Numbered from the stretch's first letter, positions 1 through 6,376 are shown. The stretch is DNA of 9,395 bases from Clostridiales bacterium UBA1774 (GCA_002314635.1 DCGQ01000042.1:43334-52728); one strand, 5' to 3'. Notes: generated by a model from the sequence alone, not told the origin. A program made the numbers and translations.

Positions 1-1006
1 CACCGCGGATGATCAGCATATCATCCGAGCGGCCCAGCGGCTTGGACATGCGGATGTGGGTGCGGCCGCAGGAGCAGGGCGTGTCATCCAGCACGCAGAT
101 GTCCTTGGTGCGATAGCGCAGCACGGGGAAGGCCGTCTTGGTCAGGCTGGTGAATACCAGCTCGCCCCGGGAGCCGGGAGGAAGCGGTTCCTCCGTTACC
201 GGGTCGATGATCTCCGCAAGGAAGTGATCCTCACAGATGTGCATACCCTTCTGGGCGCTGCATTCAAACGCCACACCGGGGCCGCTGAGCTCGGTGAGGC
301 CGTAGATATCATAGGCACGCAGACCCAGCTTGTTCTGGATATCCTGCCGCATTTCCTCTGTCCATGCCTCGGCACCGAAGATACCGGCTTTCAGCTTCAG
401 CCGATCCCGGATGCCGGTGCTGATGGCGGTCTCCGCCAGATAGGCAGCGTAGGAGGGAGTGCAGCACAGCACGGTGGTGCCCAGATCGGCGGCAAGCTGG
501 AGCTGCCGATCGGTGTTGCCGGTGGACATGGGCAGGGTCAGACAGCCAACTTTATGACTGCCGCCGTGGAGACCGGCGCCGCCGGTGAACAGACCGTAGC
601 CGTAGCACACCTGACACACATCATCGTCATCGGCCCCTGCGGCGGAAAGCGCACGGGCACAGCAGTCCTCCCAGAGATCAATGTCCTTCTGCGTATAGTA
701 GACCAGCACCCGCTTGCCGGTGGTGCCGGAGGTGGAATGCACCCGCACGCAGTCGGTCAGCGGTACGGCCAGCATCCCCTGCGGATATGCCTCCCGCAGA
801 TCGTTCTTCGTCAGAAAAGGCAGCTTGTGCAGATCCTCAATGCCCCGGATATCCTCCGGTGTCACGCCTTTTTCTTCCATTTTTGCCCGGTAATAGGGCA
901 GATGTTCCCAGACATGGCGAACCTGCTGCACCAGACGGGCGCTCTGCAGATGCTGCAGCGCGGCGCGGGGCATGGTCTCAATGCCGGGCTGATAATACTT
1001 CTCCAT
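1..1006 (-). CDS. paaK: Phenylacetate-CoA ligase (PaaK family), C-terminus cut by window edge
   Basis: Adenylate-forming ligase that activates phenylacetate or a related aryl acid to its CoA thioester using ATP; cytosolic. In anaerobes this type often serves aryl acids from aromatic amino-acid breakdown (family knowledge). Seen here are 335 codons of a family usually near 430 residues, so roughly the last 95 are missing. The AMP-binding P-loop STSGTTGK lies at residues 91-98, YGLTE at 235-239, the adenylate-contacting RYRTKDI stretch near 297-303, a CxCGR motif at 311-314, and the hinge-region GRSDDMLIIRG at the cut. The start is ATG at 1006, with GGAG (1016-1019) nine bases upstream. The gene is transcribed away from hemW behind a long structured leader with a terminator, so transcription attenuation is likely. 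The exact aryl-acid substrate cannot be told from sequence. Family assignment is secure. Confidence 0.93.
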   Translation of the reverse strand, partial: MEKYYQPGIETMPRAALQHLQSARLVQQVRHVWEHLPYYRAKMEEKGVTPEDIRGIEDLHKLPFLTKNDLREAYPQGMLAVPLTDCVRVHSTSGTTGKRVLVYYTQKDIDLWEDCCARALSAAGADDDDVCQVCYGYGLFTGGAGLHGGSHKVGCLTLPMSTGNTDRQLQLAADLGTTVLCCTPSYAAYLAETAISTGIRDRLKLKAGIFGAEAWTEEMRQDIQNKLGLRAYDIYGLTELSGPGVAFECSAQKGMHICEDHFLAEIIDPVTEEPLPPGSRGELVFTSLTKTAFPVLRYRTKDICVLDDTPCSCGRTHIRMSKPLGRSDDMLIIRG

Positions 1007-1048
1007 GGTTCTTCACTCCGTTCCTGTGTTGACTGCACGAACGGCAAT

Positions 1049-1087
1049 AAAAAATCCGCCGTCCGTTTTTCATACGAAAACCGGCGG
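1049..1087 (-). terminator. Intrinsic terminator inside the paaK leader
   Basis: On the minus strand CCGCCG (1087-1082 side) pairs with CGGCGG (1061-1056). An inner A/T helix (1081-1076 with 1071-1065) extends it around an ATAC-complement loop, and six T follow at 1054-1049. It sits about 43 bases upstream of the paaK start and downstream of the paaK promoter, so it would stop paaK transcription unless prevented. That is the geometry of an attenuator rather than of a gene-end terminator, because no gene ends just upstream on this strand. Confidence 0.78.
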
Positions 1088-1206
1088 TGGATCGTCATCC
1101 GCACGCATCAAATGCGGGCAGCACATTCCATCGCCTGCTGATTCGTAAACAGGAAACCCACGATATAACGGCTCTCCAAGGAATGCACTACCTTTCGTTA
1201 AATGAT
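1083..1206 (-). ncRNA. Structured leader RNA of paaK, candidate riboswitch/attenuator of unrecognised class
   Basis: Reading the minus strand, 1192-1180 pairs over 13 consecutive positions with 1129-1117, including several G-U pairs (P1). Inside P1 is P2, 1177-1170 with 1159-1152, seven pairs around one G-G mismatch and a 10-nt loop. Next comes P3, CCTGTT/AGCAGG (1153-1148 with 1139-1134), which shares its two outer bases with P2. Together they form a three-way junction with a GGCGAT joining strand. A further small hairpin (1116-1112 with 1108-1104) precedes the terminator. The joining segment 1135-1128 can instead pair 7 of 8 with 1090-1083, the base of the terminator stem, which would be an antiterminator. 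I looked for T-box, glycine, THF, TPP, purine, SAM and c-di-GMP signatures and recognised none. Structure was folded by eye; ligand and class are unknown. Confidence 0.5.
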
Positions 1207-1212
1207 AATCGT

Positions 1213-1241
1213 ATTTTGCACGAAACAGGGGTGCTTGTCAA
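1213..1241 (-). promoter_or_regulatory. Sigma-A-like promoter for paaK
   Basis: On the minus strand a perfect TTGACA (1241-1236) is followed after 17 bases by CAAAAT (1218-1213), four of six matches to TATAAT. The start of transcription would be near 1206, giving a leader of about 200 nt before the paaK ATG. That length is unusual for a simple gene and agrees with the structured RNA and terminator lying in between. Confidence 0.6.
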
Positions 1242-1279
1242 GAGTTTTTTCAATTTTCTCTGTTTGGATCGGATTTCTC

Positions 1280-1308
1280 TGTGCAATTCCGAAAAGCTGT
1301 GCTATACT
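1280..1308 (+). promoter_or_regulatory. Extended -10 promoter for hemW
   Basis: TATACT (1303-1308) is preceded by TGC (1300-1302), forming an extended -10 element. The -35 hexamer at about 1280-1285 (TGTGCA) is weak, as expected where an extended -10 compensates. A start near 1315 would leave a leader of about 37 nt before the hemW GTG. The promoter is back to back with the paaK promoter, about 60 bp away. Confidence 0.55.
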
Positions 1309-1351
1309 GATGTCCTGTCGAAATCTGCAGGTAGAAAGGGGGCGCGGTATC

Positions 1352-2515
1352 GTGGAGAATCAGCATGTGGGTATCTATGTACATATTCCGTTCTGCGCCA
1401 GCCGCTGCACCTACTGCGACTTCTGCTCCACGGCGAACCGCCGGGATCTGATTCCCCGGTATCAGGCGGCAGTGCTGCGGCATATGCAGGAATTTGCCCC
1501 CCGGATGGAGAACTGTCTGGTGGACACCGTGTATTTCGGCGGCGGAACGCCCAGCTGGTACGGGGCGGGCAATCTGATCCGGCTGTTTTCCGCCATGAAG
1601 AAGCATTTTCGCGTTCTGGTGGACAGCGAGGTGACGCTGGAAGCCAATCCGGACAGCGTTTATCTGCCCGAGCTGAAGGAATTGCGCCGCGCAGGCTTCA
1701 ACCGCATCTCCATCGGCGCGCAGAGCGCCAATGACGCGATCCTCCGTTTTCTGAACCGGCGGCACAGCTGGTCACAGGTGCCGGAGGCGGTGGCCGCCGC
1801 CCGGGAAGCCGGTTTCCAAAATGTGAGTCTGGATCTGATGTATGGTCTGCCCGCCCAGAGCCGGGAGGACTGGTCGGATACGCTGGGACGTGCGATGGAG
1901 CTGAACCCGGAGCATCTCAGCTGCTACGGTCTGAAAATCGAGGAGGGGACGCCGCTGTGGCAGTACCGCAATTCCCCCAATATTCCCGATGATGACCTGC
2001 AGGCGGATCTGTACCTCTATGCCGTGGATACGCTGGCGTCAGCCGGTTATGCACAATATGAGATCTCCAACTTTGCCCGCCGTGGTTATGCCTCCCGACA
2101 CAACCTGAAATACTGGCAGCTGAAGGACTATGCGGGTTTCGGCGCCTCCGCCGCTTCCCTGATGAACCGGCGGCGCTATACCTGCCTGCCGGATGCGGAG
2201 GCCTATATCAGCGCCGTAGAGAGCGGCGCACCGCTGCTCAGCGAGATGGAGGATATTTCGCTGTACGAGCAGGCCAGCGAATATATCATGCTGGGTCTGC
2301 GAACTACCTCCGGCATTTCCGGCAGGGAGCTGGAGGAACGGTGGCGGGTACCCTTTGCACCGCTGGAAAAGCTGCTGCAGGGTTATGTGCGGATGGGGTT
2401 TGCAAAGCAGGTGGACGGGCGCTGGCGTTTTACACCGCAGGGATTTCTGGTCAGCAATCAGCTGATCGGCGAACTGCTGGACGCGCAGGCGGAAACTCGA
2501 TATCGGAGTAAATAA
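1352..2515 (+). CDS. hemW: Radical SAM heme chaperone HemW
   Basis: HemW, formerly called an oxygen-independent coproporphyrinogen oxidase, binds heme and delivers it to target proteins. It carries a radical-SAM [4Fe-4S] cluster and acts in the cytosol or at the membrane. From the chosen start it has 387 residues, the usual length. The cluster motif CASRCTYC has cysteines at residues 15, 19 and 22, with a further Cys 25 in the DFC segment. GGGTP lies at 63-67, SIGAQS at 120-125, YGLP at 164-167, and the HemW-type SRHNLKYW at 248-255; the HemN C-terminal domain follows from about 300. The start is GTG at 1352 with AGAAAGGGGG (1333-1342) nine bases upstream. The frame stays open to an ATG at 1202, but that would cover the promoter and lacks a ribosome binding site. 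A VanW-family gene follows after 15 bp, probably cotranscribed. No other heme gene is visible here. Confidence 0.92.
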   Translation: MENQHVGIYVHIPFCASRCTYCDFCSTANRRDLIPRYQAAVLRHMQEFAPRMENCLVDTVYFGGGTPSWYGAGNLIRLFSAMKKHFRVLVDSEVTLEANPDSVYLPELKELRRAGFNRISIGAQSANDAILRFLNRRHSWSQVPEAVAAAREAGFQNVSLDLMYGLPAQSREDWSDTLGRAMELNPEHLSCYGLKIEEGTPLWQYRNSPNIPDDDLQADLYLYAVDTLASAGYAQYEISNFARRGYASRHNLKYWQLKDYAGFGASAASLMNRRRYTCLPDAEAYISAVESGAPLLSEMEDISLYEQASEYIMLGLRTTSGISGRELEERWRVPFAPLEKLLQGYVRMGFAKQVDGRWRFTPQGFLVSNQLIGELLDAQAETRYRSK

Positions 2516-2530
2516 GGGAGCATTTCATAT

Positions 2531-4075
2531 ATGAATCGCAGATCCCCTCTGGCAGGGTTAAGATACTTATTGTGGCTGATTCCGCTGGCGTTGACGGCGC
2601 TGCTCTTCTGGGGCGGCTTTCGCGCCAAAAATACGGAGCTTCTGTTTCCCCATCAGCGGCTTCGGGGACTGGAGCTGGGGAACCTTACCGTGGAAGATGC
2701 GGTGGCTGCCCTGCAGGCTGCAGGCGTGGGCGCGGGGAATGATTTCTCCGTGACCGTATCGTATCCGGACGGATATTCCTTTACCGTTACCGCTGCCGAG
2801 GCAGGGCTTGCACAGGATGCCGAGGCGGAGGCGGAGGTACTTTACCGTTACGGCCGCAGCGGCGACCTGCGGCGGGATCTGTGGGACTGGCTAAGCAGCC
2901 TTCTGACCGCCCGGGTTGTGGAATGGGAGGAACCGGAGCTGGATACCGACGCGCTCCGTGCCGCCGCGCAGCGGGCTGCCGCAGAGACGGATTCCGCCAT
3001 GACGCCCTCTGCGTGGGCCGCTTCCGATACGGAGCTGTGCTGGACTCGCGGCTGTGCCGGACAGACCACTGATGTTTCGGAGCTGACACGGCTGCTGACA
3101 CAGGCATTTCTGCTGAAAAAGAGCAGCTTTACCTATGAACCGCTGCGGCAGGAGCCGGATGCACCGGACTTTGCCGCCATCCGCCAGCAGGTGGCCTATC
3201 CCTGCCGGGATGCCGCTTATGACGCGGACTGGAATGTGATCCCCGAGGAGAACGGACTGGATTTTGATGCGGAAGCGGCGGAGGCCATGGCCGGAGAGAC
3301 GGATTACGGGGAAACCATGACCGTACCGCTGGTCATTCTGTATCCCGAAGTCACCGCAGAGGACCTTCGCAAAGTGCAGTATGCGGATCTGCTGGCCTCC
3401 TATACCACGGAGCTGGTAGGTACCGATGTACGGCAGCAGAATATCCGGCTGGCTGCGGAGAGCATGAACGGCTGCATTGTGGAGCCGGGCGCGGTATTTT
3501 CCTTCAATGAAGTGGTAGGCCAGCGGACAGAGGAACGCGGCTTCGGCGCGGCTCCTGCCTATCTGGGCGGTCAGGTGGTCATGGAGGTTGGCGGCGGCAT
3601 CTGTCAGGTCAGCAGTACGCTGTATAATGCGGTGCTGCTGGCGGATCTGGAGATCACCTATCGTACCTGCCACCGCTATGCCCAGACCTATGTGCCCTAC
3701 GGAATGGATGCCACCGTTTCCTGGGGCGGCCCGGATTTCCAGTTTACCAACAGCACCACGGAGCCGCTGCGGGTGGATGCCAGCTGCGAGGACGGAAGGC
3801 TGACCATTGAGCTGTGGGGTACACGCCGGTGGGACGGCTACATCGTCATGAGCTATGAAATCGAGCAGACCATTCCGCCCACGGAGGTAGAGCAGGTGGA
3901 TGCTTCGCTGGCTCCGGGGACGCGGAAGGTGTCCGACTGGGGCAGGGAAGGTATGGTTGTTCAGACCTACCGCAGCCGTTATCAGGCGGACGGAACCCTG
4001 ATCGAAACCGTACCGGAGGACAGAAGCGAGTATGCCAGCAAGAATAAAATCGTGCTGGTTGGCCCTGAAACGTAA
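2531..4075 (+). CDS. VanW family protein, membrane-anchored, YoaR-like
   Basis: A 514-residue extracytoplasmic cell-wall protein. Residues 1-10 carry a short basic N-terminus (RR, R), and a hydrophobic segment at 11-30 gives a single membrane anchor or uncleaved signal. Residues about 40-280 look like the two repeated putative peptidoglycan-binding regions (PG_binding_4 type) that precede VanW in such proteins. The VanW domain spans about 287-430, with the core EPGAVFSFNEVVG at 318-330, GGQVVMEVGGGICQVSSTLYNA at about 346-367 and the HRYAQTYVPYG stretch at 381-391. The tail from about 447 resembles a G5-like domain. VanW was first seen in vancomycin-resistance clusters, but its biochemical role is unknown and nothing here indicates glycopeptide resistance. 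The ATG at 2531 follows GGGAG (2516-2520) by ten bases. The gene starts 15 bp after hemW and so is probably in the same transcript. Confidence 0.9.
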   Translation: MNRRSPLAGLRYLLWLIPLALTALLFWGGFRAKNTELLFPHQRLRGLELGNLTVEDAVAALQAAGVGAGNDFSVTVSYPDGYSFTVTAAEAGLAQDAEAEAEVLYRYGRSGDLRRDLWDWLSSLLTARVVEWEEPELDTDALRAAAQRAAAETDSAMTPSAWAASDTELCWTRGCAGQTTDVSELTRLLTQAFLLKKSSFTYEPLRQEPDAPDFAAIRQQVAYPCRDAAYDADWNVIPEENGLDFDAEAAEAMAGETDYGETMTVPLVILYPEVTAEDLRKVQYADLLASYTTELVGTDVRQQNIRLAAESMNGCIVEPGAVFSFNEVVGQRTEERGFGAAPAYLGGQVVMEVGGGICQVSSTLYNAVLLADLEITYRTCHRYAQTYVPYGMDATVSWGGPDFQFTNSTTEPLRVDASCEDGRLTIELWGTRRWDGYIVMSYEIEQTIPPTEVEQVDASLAPGTRKVSDWGREGMVVQTYRSRYQADGTLIETVPEDRSEYASKNKIVLVGPET

Positions 4076-4084
4076 GCGTACAAA

Positions 4085-4124
4085 TGATAAAACCCGGACG
4101 AAGTCAGATGACTTCGTCCGGGTT
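4085..4124 (-). terminator. Terminator between convergent vanW-type gene and prs
   Basis: A perfect 15-bp stem (4091-4105 with 4110-4124) encloses a four-base loop, AGAT. On the minus strand it is followed by TTTTATCATTTG, a modest T-tract, so it serves prs best. On the plus strand the stem is followed by CGTGCATC with no T-run, so termination of the hemW-vanW transcript here would depend on stem stability alone. It lies wholly within the 61-bp gap between the two stop codons. Confidence 0.8.
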
Positions 4125-4136
4125 CGTGCATCAGGG

Positions 4137-5282
4137 TCAGGCCTGTTCGGAGGCATAGCGCTCCAGCAGCGCAACGATCCGGTCGTGGGGATCCAGCATG
4201 TGGCTGACGGATACATCGTGGTTCATGGAAGCAACGATGTAGGAGATGTACTTGGAGCAGTCCACCTCAATGAACCAGGGCTTCTGACGAAGCTCCTCAC
4301 TCACATAGGTCAGGTTGGTGCCCAGAACACCGTCGATCATGCCGTCCTCATAGGCTTTGTCGAAGGTGGCAAAACCGGAGGTAAAGAGAGCATAGGTGGC
4401 AGTGGCGAAGAAACGGGCAGCACCGTTCTTCTTCATATAACGGGCGATGTCCAGCATGCTTTCGCCGGAGGCGATGATATCATCGGCCACCAGAACGGTC
4501 TTGCCGGTGACGCTTTCACCCAGATACTCATGGGCCACAATGGGATTGCGGCCGTTGACGATCTTGGAATAGTCGCGGCGCTTGTAGAACATACCCAGAT
4601 TTACGCCCAGCACGGAGGAATAGTACATATTGCGGTTCATGGCGCCTTCATCGGGACTGACTACCATGAAGTTCTGACGGTCGGCACCGATGGTGGGCCA
4701 GCGGCGGAACAGCGCTTTCAGAACCTGATAATGGGGCATCAGATTGTCGAAGCCCATCAGGGGGACGGCGTTCTGCACCCGGTTGTCATGAGCATCGAAG
4801 GTGACGATGTTCTTCACACCCATGGCCTGCAGCTCCTGCAGCGCACAGGCACAGTCCAGACTCTCGCGCCCGCTGCGGCGATGCTGACGGCCGCCGTACA
4901 GCTGGGGCATAATGACGGTGATGCTGTTGGCTTTGCCGCCGATGGCCTGAATGATGCGCTTCAGGTTTGCATAGTGGTCATCCGGGCTCATGTGGTTCTG
5001 ATAACCGAACAGGTTGTAGGTGACATTATAGTTATAGGTGTCTGCCAGAATGTAGAGATCCATGCCGCGCACACTGTCATGCAGCAGGGCCTTGCCGTCG
5101 CCGGACTGAAAACGGGGGCAATCCACCGGAACGATGAAGGTATCCTGTGCTTCCGGACCCATAGCCGCCCACTGCACCAACCACTTGTCGATCTTGGATG
5201 CCAGCTCCTCAGAACCGGGCAGTACGATCAGACCCAGCTTGCCGAAGTGATTACCGGTATGAAACAACTGTTCTGCTTCCAT
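4137..5282 (-). CDS. prs: Ribose-phosphate pyrophosphokinase (PRPP synthetase), long divergent form
   Basis: Transfers pyrophosphate from ATP to ribose 5-phosphate, making PRPP for purine, pyrimidine, NAD, histidine and tryptophan synthesis; cytosolic. It has 381 residues against about 315 for the classical bacterial enzyme. Landmarks in order: RFQSGDG at 57-63 and SVRGMDLYIL at 70-79 (ATP-side region), GRQHRRSGRE at 131-140 (counterpart of the classical YARQDRK), FDAHD at 162-166 with the catalytic-type histidine, VVSPDEG at 207-213, KRR at 234-236 (flexible-loop type), and the PRPP-binding loop VADDIIASGESM at 265-276. Extra length is visible around 82-108. Start at 5282 is chosen because GGAGAGG lies just upstream and the predicted transcript begins near 5325. 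An in-frame ATG at 5321 would lie about four bases from that start. It stands alone, divergent from the nucleotidyltransferase. The family is clear; the kinetic class is not. Confidence 0.9.
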   Translation of the reverse strand: MEAEQLFHTGNHFGKLGLIVLPGSEELASKIDKWLVQWAAMGPEAQDTFIVPVDCPRFQSGDGKALLHDSVRGMDLYILADTYNYNVTYNLFGYQNHMSPDDHYANLKRIIQAIGGKANSITVIMPQLYGGRQHRRSGRESLDCACALQELQAMGVKNIVTFDAHDNRVQNAVPLMGFDNLMPHYQVLKALFRRWPTIGADRQNFMVVSPDEGAMNRNMYYSSVLGVNLGMFYKRRDYSKIVNGRNPIVAHEYLGESVTGKTVLVADDIIASGESMLDIARYMKKNGAARFFATATYALFTSGFATFDKAYEDGMIDGVLGTNLTYVSEELRQKPWFIEVDCSKYISYIVASMNHDVSVSHMLDPHDRIVALLERYASEQA

Positions 5283-5318
5283 TTTAACTTCCTCTCCCCA
5301 AATGTATGTAACATTCGA

Positions 5319-5340
5319 CACTATATGACTGATTATAGTG
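5319..5340. promoter_or_regulatory. Operator-like inverted repeat on the prs promoter
   Basis: CACTATA (5319-5325) and TATAGTG (5334-5340) are perfect inverted copies separated by eight bases. The right half covers most of the prs -10 hexamer and the left half the predicted transcription start. A dimeric repressor bound here would block prs directly. It does not match the PurR-box pattern known from Bacillus. Part of the symmetry comes from the -10 sequence itself, so chance cannot be excluded. Confidence 0.4.
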
Positions 5341-5359
5341 CATCCGACAGGAATGTCAA
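5332..5359 (-). promoter_or_regulatory. Consensus sigma-A promoter for prs
   Basis: On the minus strand TTGACA (5359-5354) and TATAAT (5337-5332) both match consensus perfectly, with a 16-base spacer. Transcription would start near 5325, leaving about 43 nt before the prs ATG at 5282. Such a strong promoter suits a constantly needed enzyme, and fits with an added control site (the dyad at 5319-5340). Confidence 0.85.
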
Positions 5360-5383
5360 GGCAGAAAATATCCGAAATAAGCC

Positions 5384-5412
5384 TTGCCTGCCCGGGGATA
5401 TTGTGTTAACAT
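5384..5412 (+). promoter_or_regulatory. Sigma-A-like promoter for the nucleotidyltransferase gene
   Basis: TTGCCT (5384-5389), a 17-base spacer, then TAACAT (5407-5412); each hexamer matches four of six consensus bases. The start would fall near 5419, giving a leader of about 38 nt. It is divergent from the prs promoter with roughly 25 bp between the two -35 elements. Confidence 0.5.
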
Positions 5413-5456
5413 GAATTGCTCATGAAATAAAAAGAAACTGGAAAGGCTTAACTGCT

Positions 5457-6362
5457 ATGGCAAAAGCATCTCTTGTAATCATGGCTGCCGGTATGGGCTC
5501 CCGTTACGGCGGCGTGAAGCAGATCGCCGGCGTGGGTCCCGGCGGCGAGATCCTGATGGAGTACGCGATTTTTGACGCGATCCGGGCAGGATTCGATAAG
5601 ATCGTTTTCATCGTAACCGCGGAACTGGAAGCGGGTATCCGGGAGAAGTTTCAGCCGGTTCTGGCGAAAAAAGGCGTGGAGCTGGCAGTTGCCGTCCAGA
5701 GCTATGATTCGCTGCCGGACTGGTTCACCGTCCCTGCGGAGCGGGTGAAACCCTACGGTACGGGTCATGCGGTGTTCTGCACGAAGGAGCTGATTCGGGA
5801 ACCCTTTGCCGTGATCAACGCGGACGATTATTACGGGGCGGACGGGTTCAGGACGATTTTTGAAAATCTGATGACGCTGGAGCCGGGAAAGGCCTCCATG
5901 GTGGGTTATCGGCTGAAAAATACCGTCAGTGAAAACGGGACCGTGACCCGGGGCGTCTGCACGGCAGAAAACGGTCTGCTGAAAACCGTAACGGAGACCT
6001 TTAAGATCGGCGTATTTCCGGATGGCAGCATCCGTGACACGGCGGATGATCCCGACGGCAGAGTGCTGGACCCGGAAAGCGTGGTCAGCATGAACTTCTG
6101 GGGCTTCCATCCCTCCGTATTCGAAGAACTGGGACAGTTCCTCACGGATTTCCTTCATAATCTGCCGGAAGGCAATCTGAAAAGCGAATGCCTCCTGCCC
6201 GGGATGGTGGATGCGAACATCCAAAGCGGAAAGCTTTCCGTTTCCGTCCTGCACACGGACGCCCGCTGGTTCGGCATGACCTATGCGGCTGACCATGAAA
6301 TGGTGCAGCAGGAGATTGCCGCGCTGCATGAAAGCGGCGTGTACCCCGAAAAGCTCTGGTAA
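5457..6362 (+). CDS. Sugar-phosphate nucleotidyltransferase (NTP_transferase family), substrate unknown
   Basis: A 301-residue GT-A-fold nucleotidyltransferase expected to join an NTP to a sugar phosphate or similar phosphorylated compound and release pyrophosphate; cytosolic. The nucleotide-binding signature AAGMGSRYGGVKQ is at residues 10-22, with the lysine that normally contacts phosphate. PYGTGHA at 99-105 resembles the base/ribose-contacting segment of UTP- or dTTP-glucose-1-phosphate transferases. NADD at 121-124 is the metal-binding aspartate motif. No left-handed beta-helix repeats are present, so it is a single-domain enzyme, unlike GlmU or GlgC. GGAAAGG (5440-5446) lies ten bases before the ATG. 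The gene stands alone between prs and cysS, so context gives no substrate. A GalU-like or RfbA-like role is possible, but the signature (YGGVKQ rather than the usual xxxPK) argues against a routine GalU or RfbA. Confidence 0.82.
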   Translation: MAKASLVIMAAGMGSRYGGVKQIAGVGPGGEILMEYAIFDAIRAGFDKIVFIVTAELEAGIREKFQPVLAKKGVELAVAVQSYDSLPDWFTVPAERVKPYGTGHAVFCTKELIREPFAVINADDYYGADGFRTIFENLMTLEPGKASMVGYRLKNTVSENGTVTRGVCTAENGLLKTVTETFKIGVFPDGSIRDTADDPDGRVLDPESVVSMNFWGFHPSVFEELGQFLTDFLHNLPEGNLKSECLLPGMVDANIQSGKLSVSVLHTDARWFGMTYAADHEMVQQEIAALHESGVYPEKLW

Positions 6363-6376
6363 ACTCCATAAATCAG

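Noticed and set aside
56..1141. Long open frame on the plus strand opposite paaK
   Set aside because: It is antisense to a clear paaK reading frame, has no recognisable domain or ribosome binding site, and is explained by GC-rich codon use.
1049..1206. T-box leader for paaK
   Set aside because: No T-box core (TGGNACCGCG-like) lies before the terminator, and no specifier-loop stem of the expected type was seen; about 200 nt is also short for a T-box.
1056..1206. 6S RNA instead of a cis-acting leader
   Set aside because: The closing helix does not join the 5' and 3' ends of the transcript and there is no large central bubble; the element is also placed directly before paaK. Not fully excluded without a covariance search.
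1202..1351. In-frame extension of hemW upstream to an ATG at 1202, adding 50 residues
   Set aside because: It would cover the hemW promoter, lacks a ribosome binding site, and the added residues are not HemW-like, while GTG at 1352 has a strong site nine bases upstream.
2531..4075. Vancomycin-resistance locus
   Set aside because: VanW domains are widespread in Firmicutes, and no vanA/B-type ligase, vanH, vanX or two-component genes are present.
2891..4216. Long open frame on the minus strand opposite the VanW-family gene
   Set aside because: Shadow of a well-supported gene; no domain recognised, and it would cross the terminator hairpin.
5283..5321. In-frame extension of prs to an ATG at 5321, adding 13 residues
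   Set aside because: The consensus promoter puts the transcript start near 5325 and the ribosome binding site lies just before 5282, so the upstream codons are leader.
4032..5414. Long open frame on the plus strand opposite prs
   Set aside because: It overlaps the end of the VanW gene, the terminator, and the whole of prs and its promoter; the translation resembles no family.
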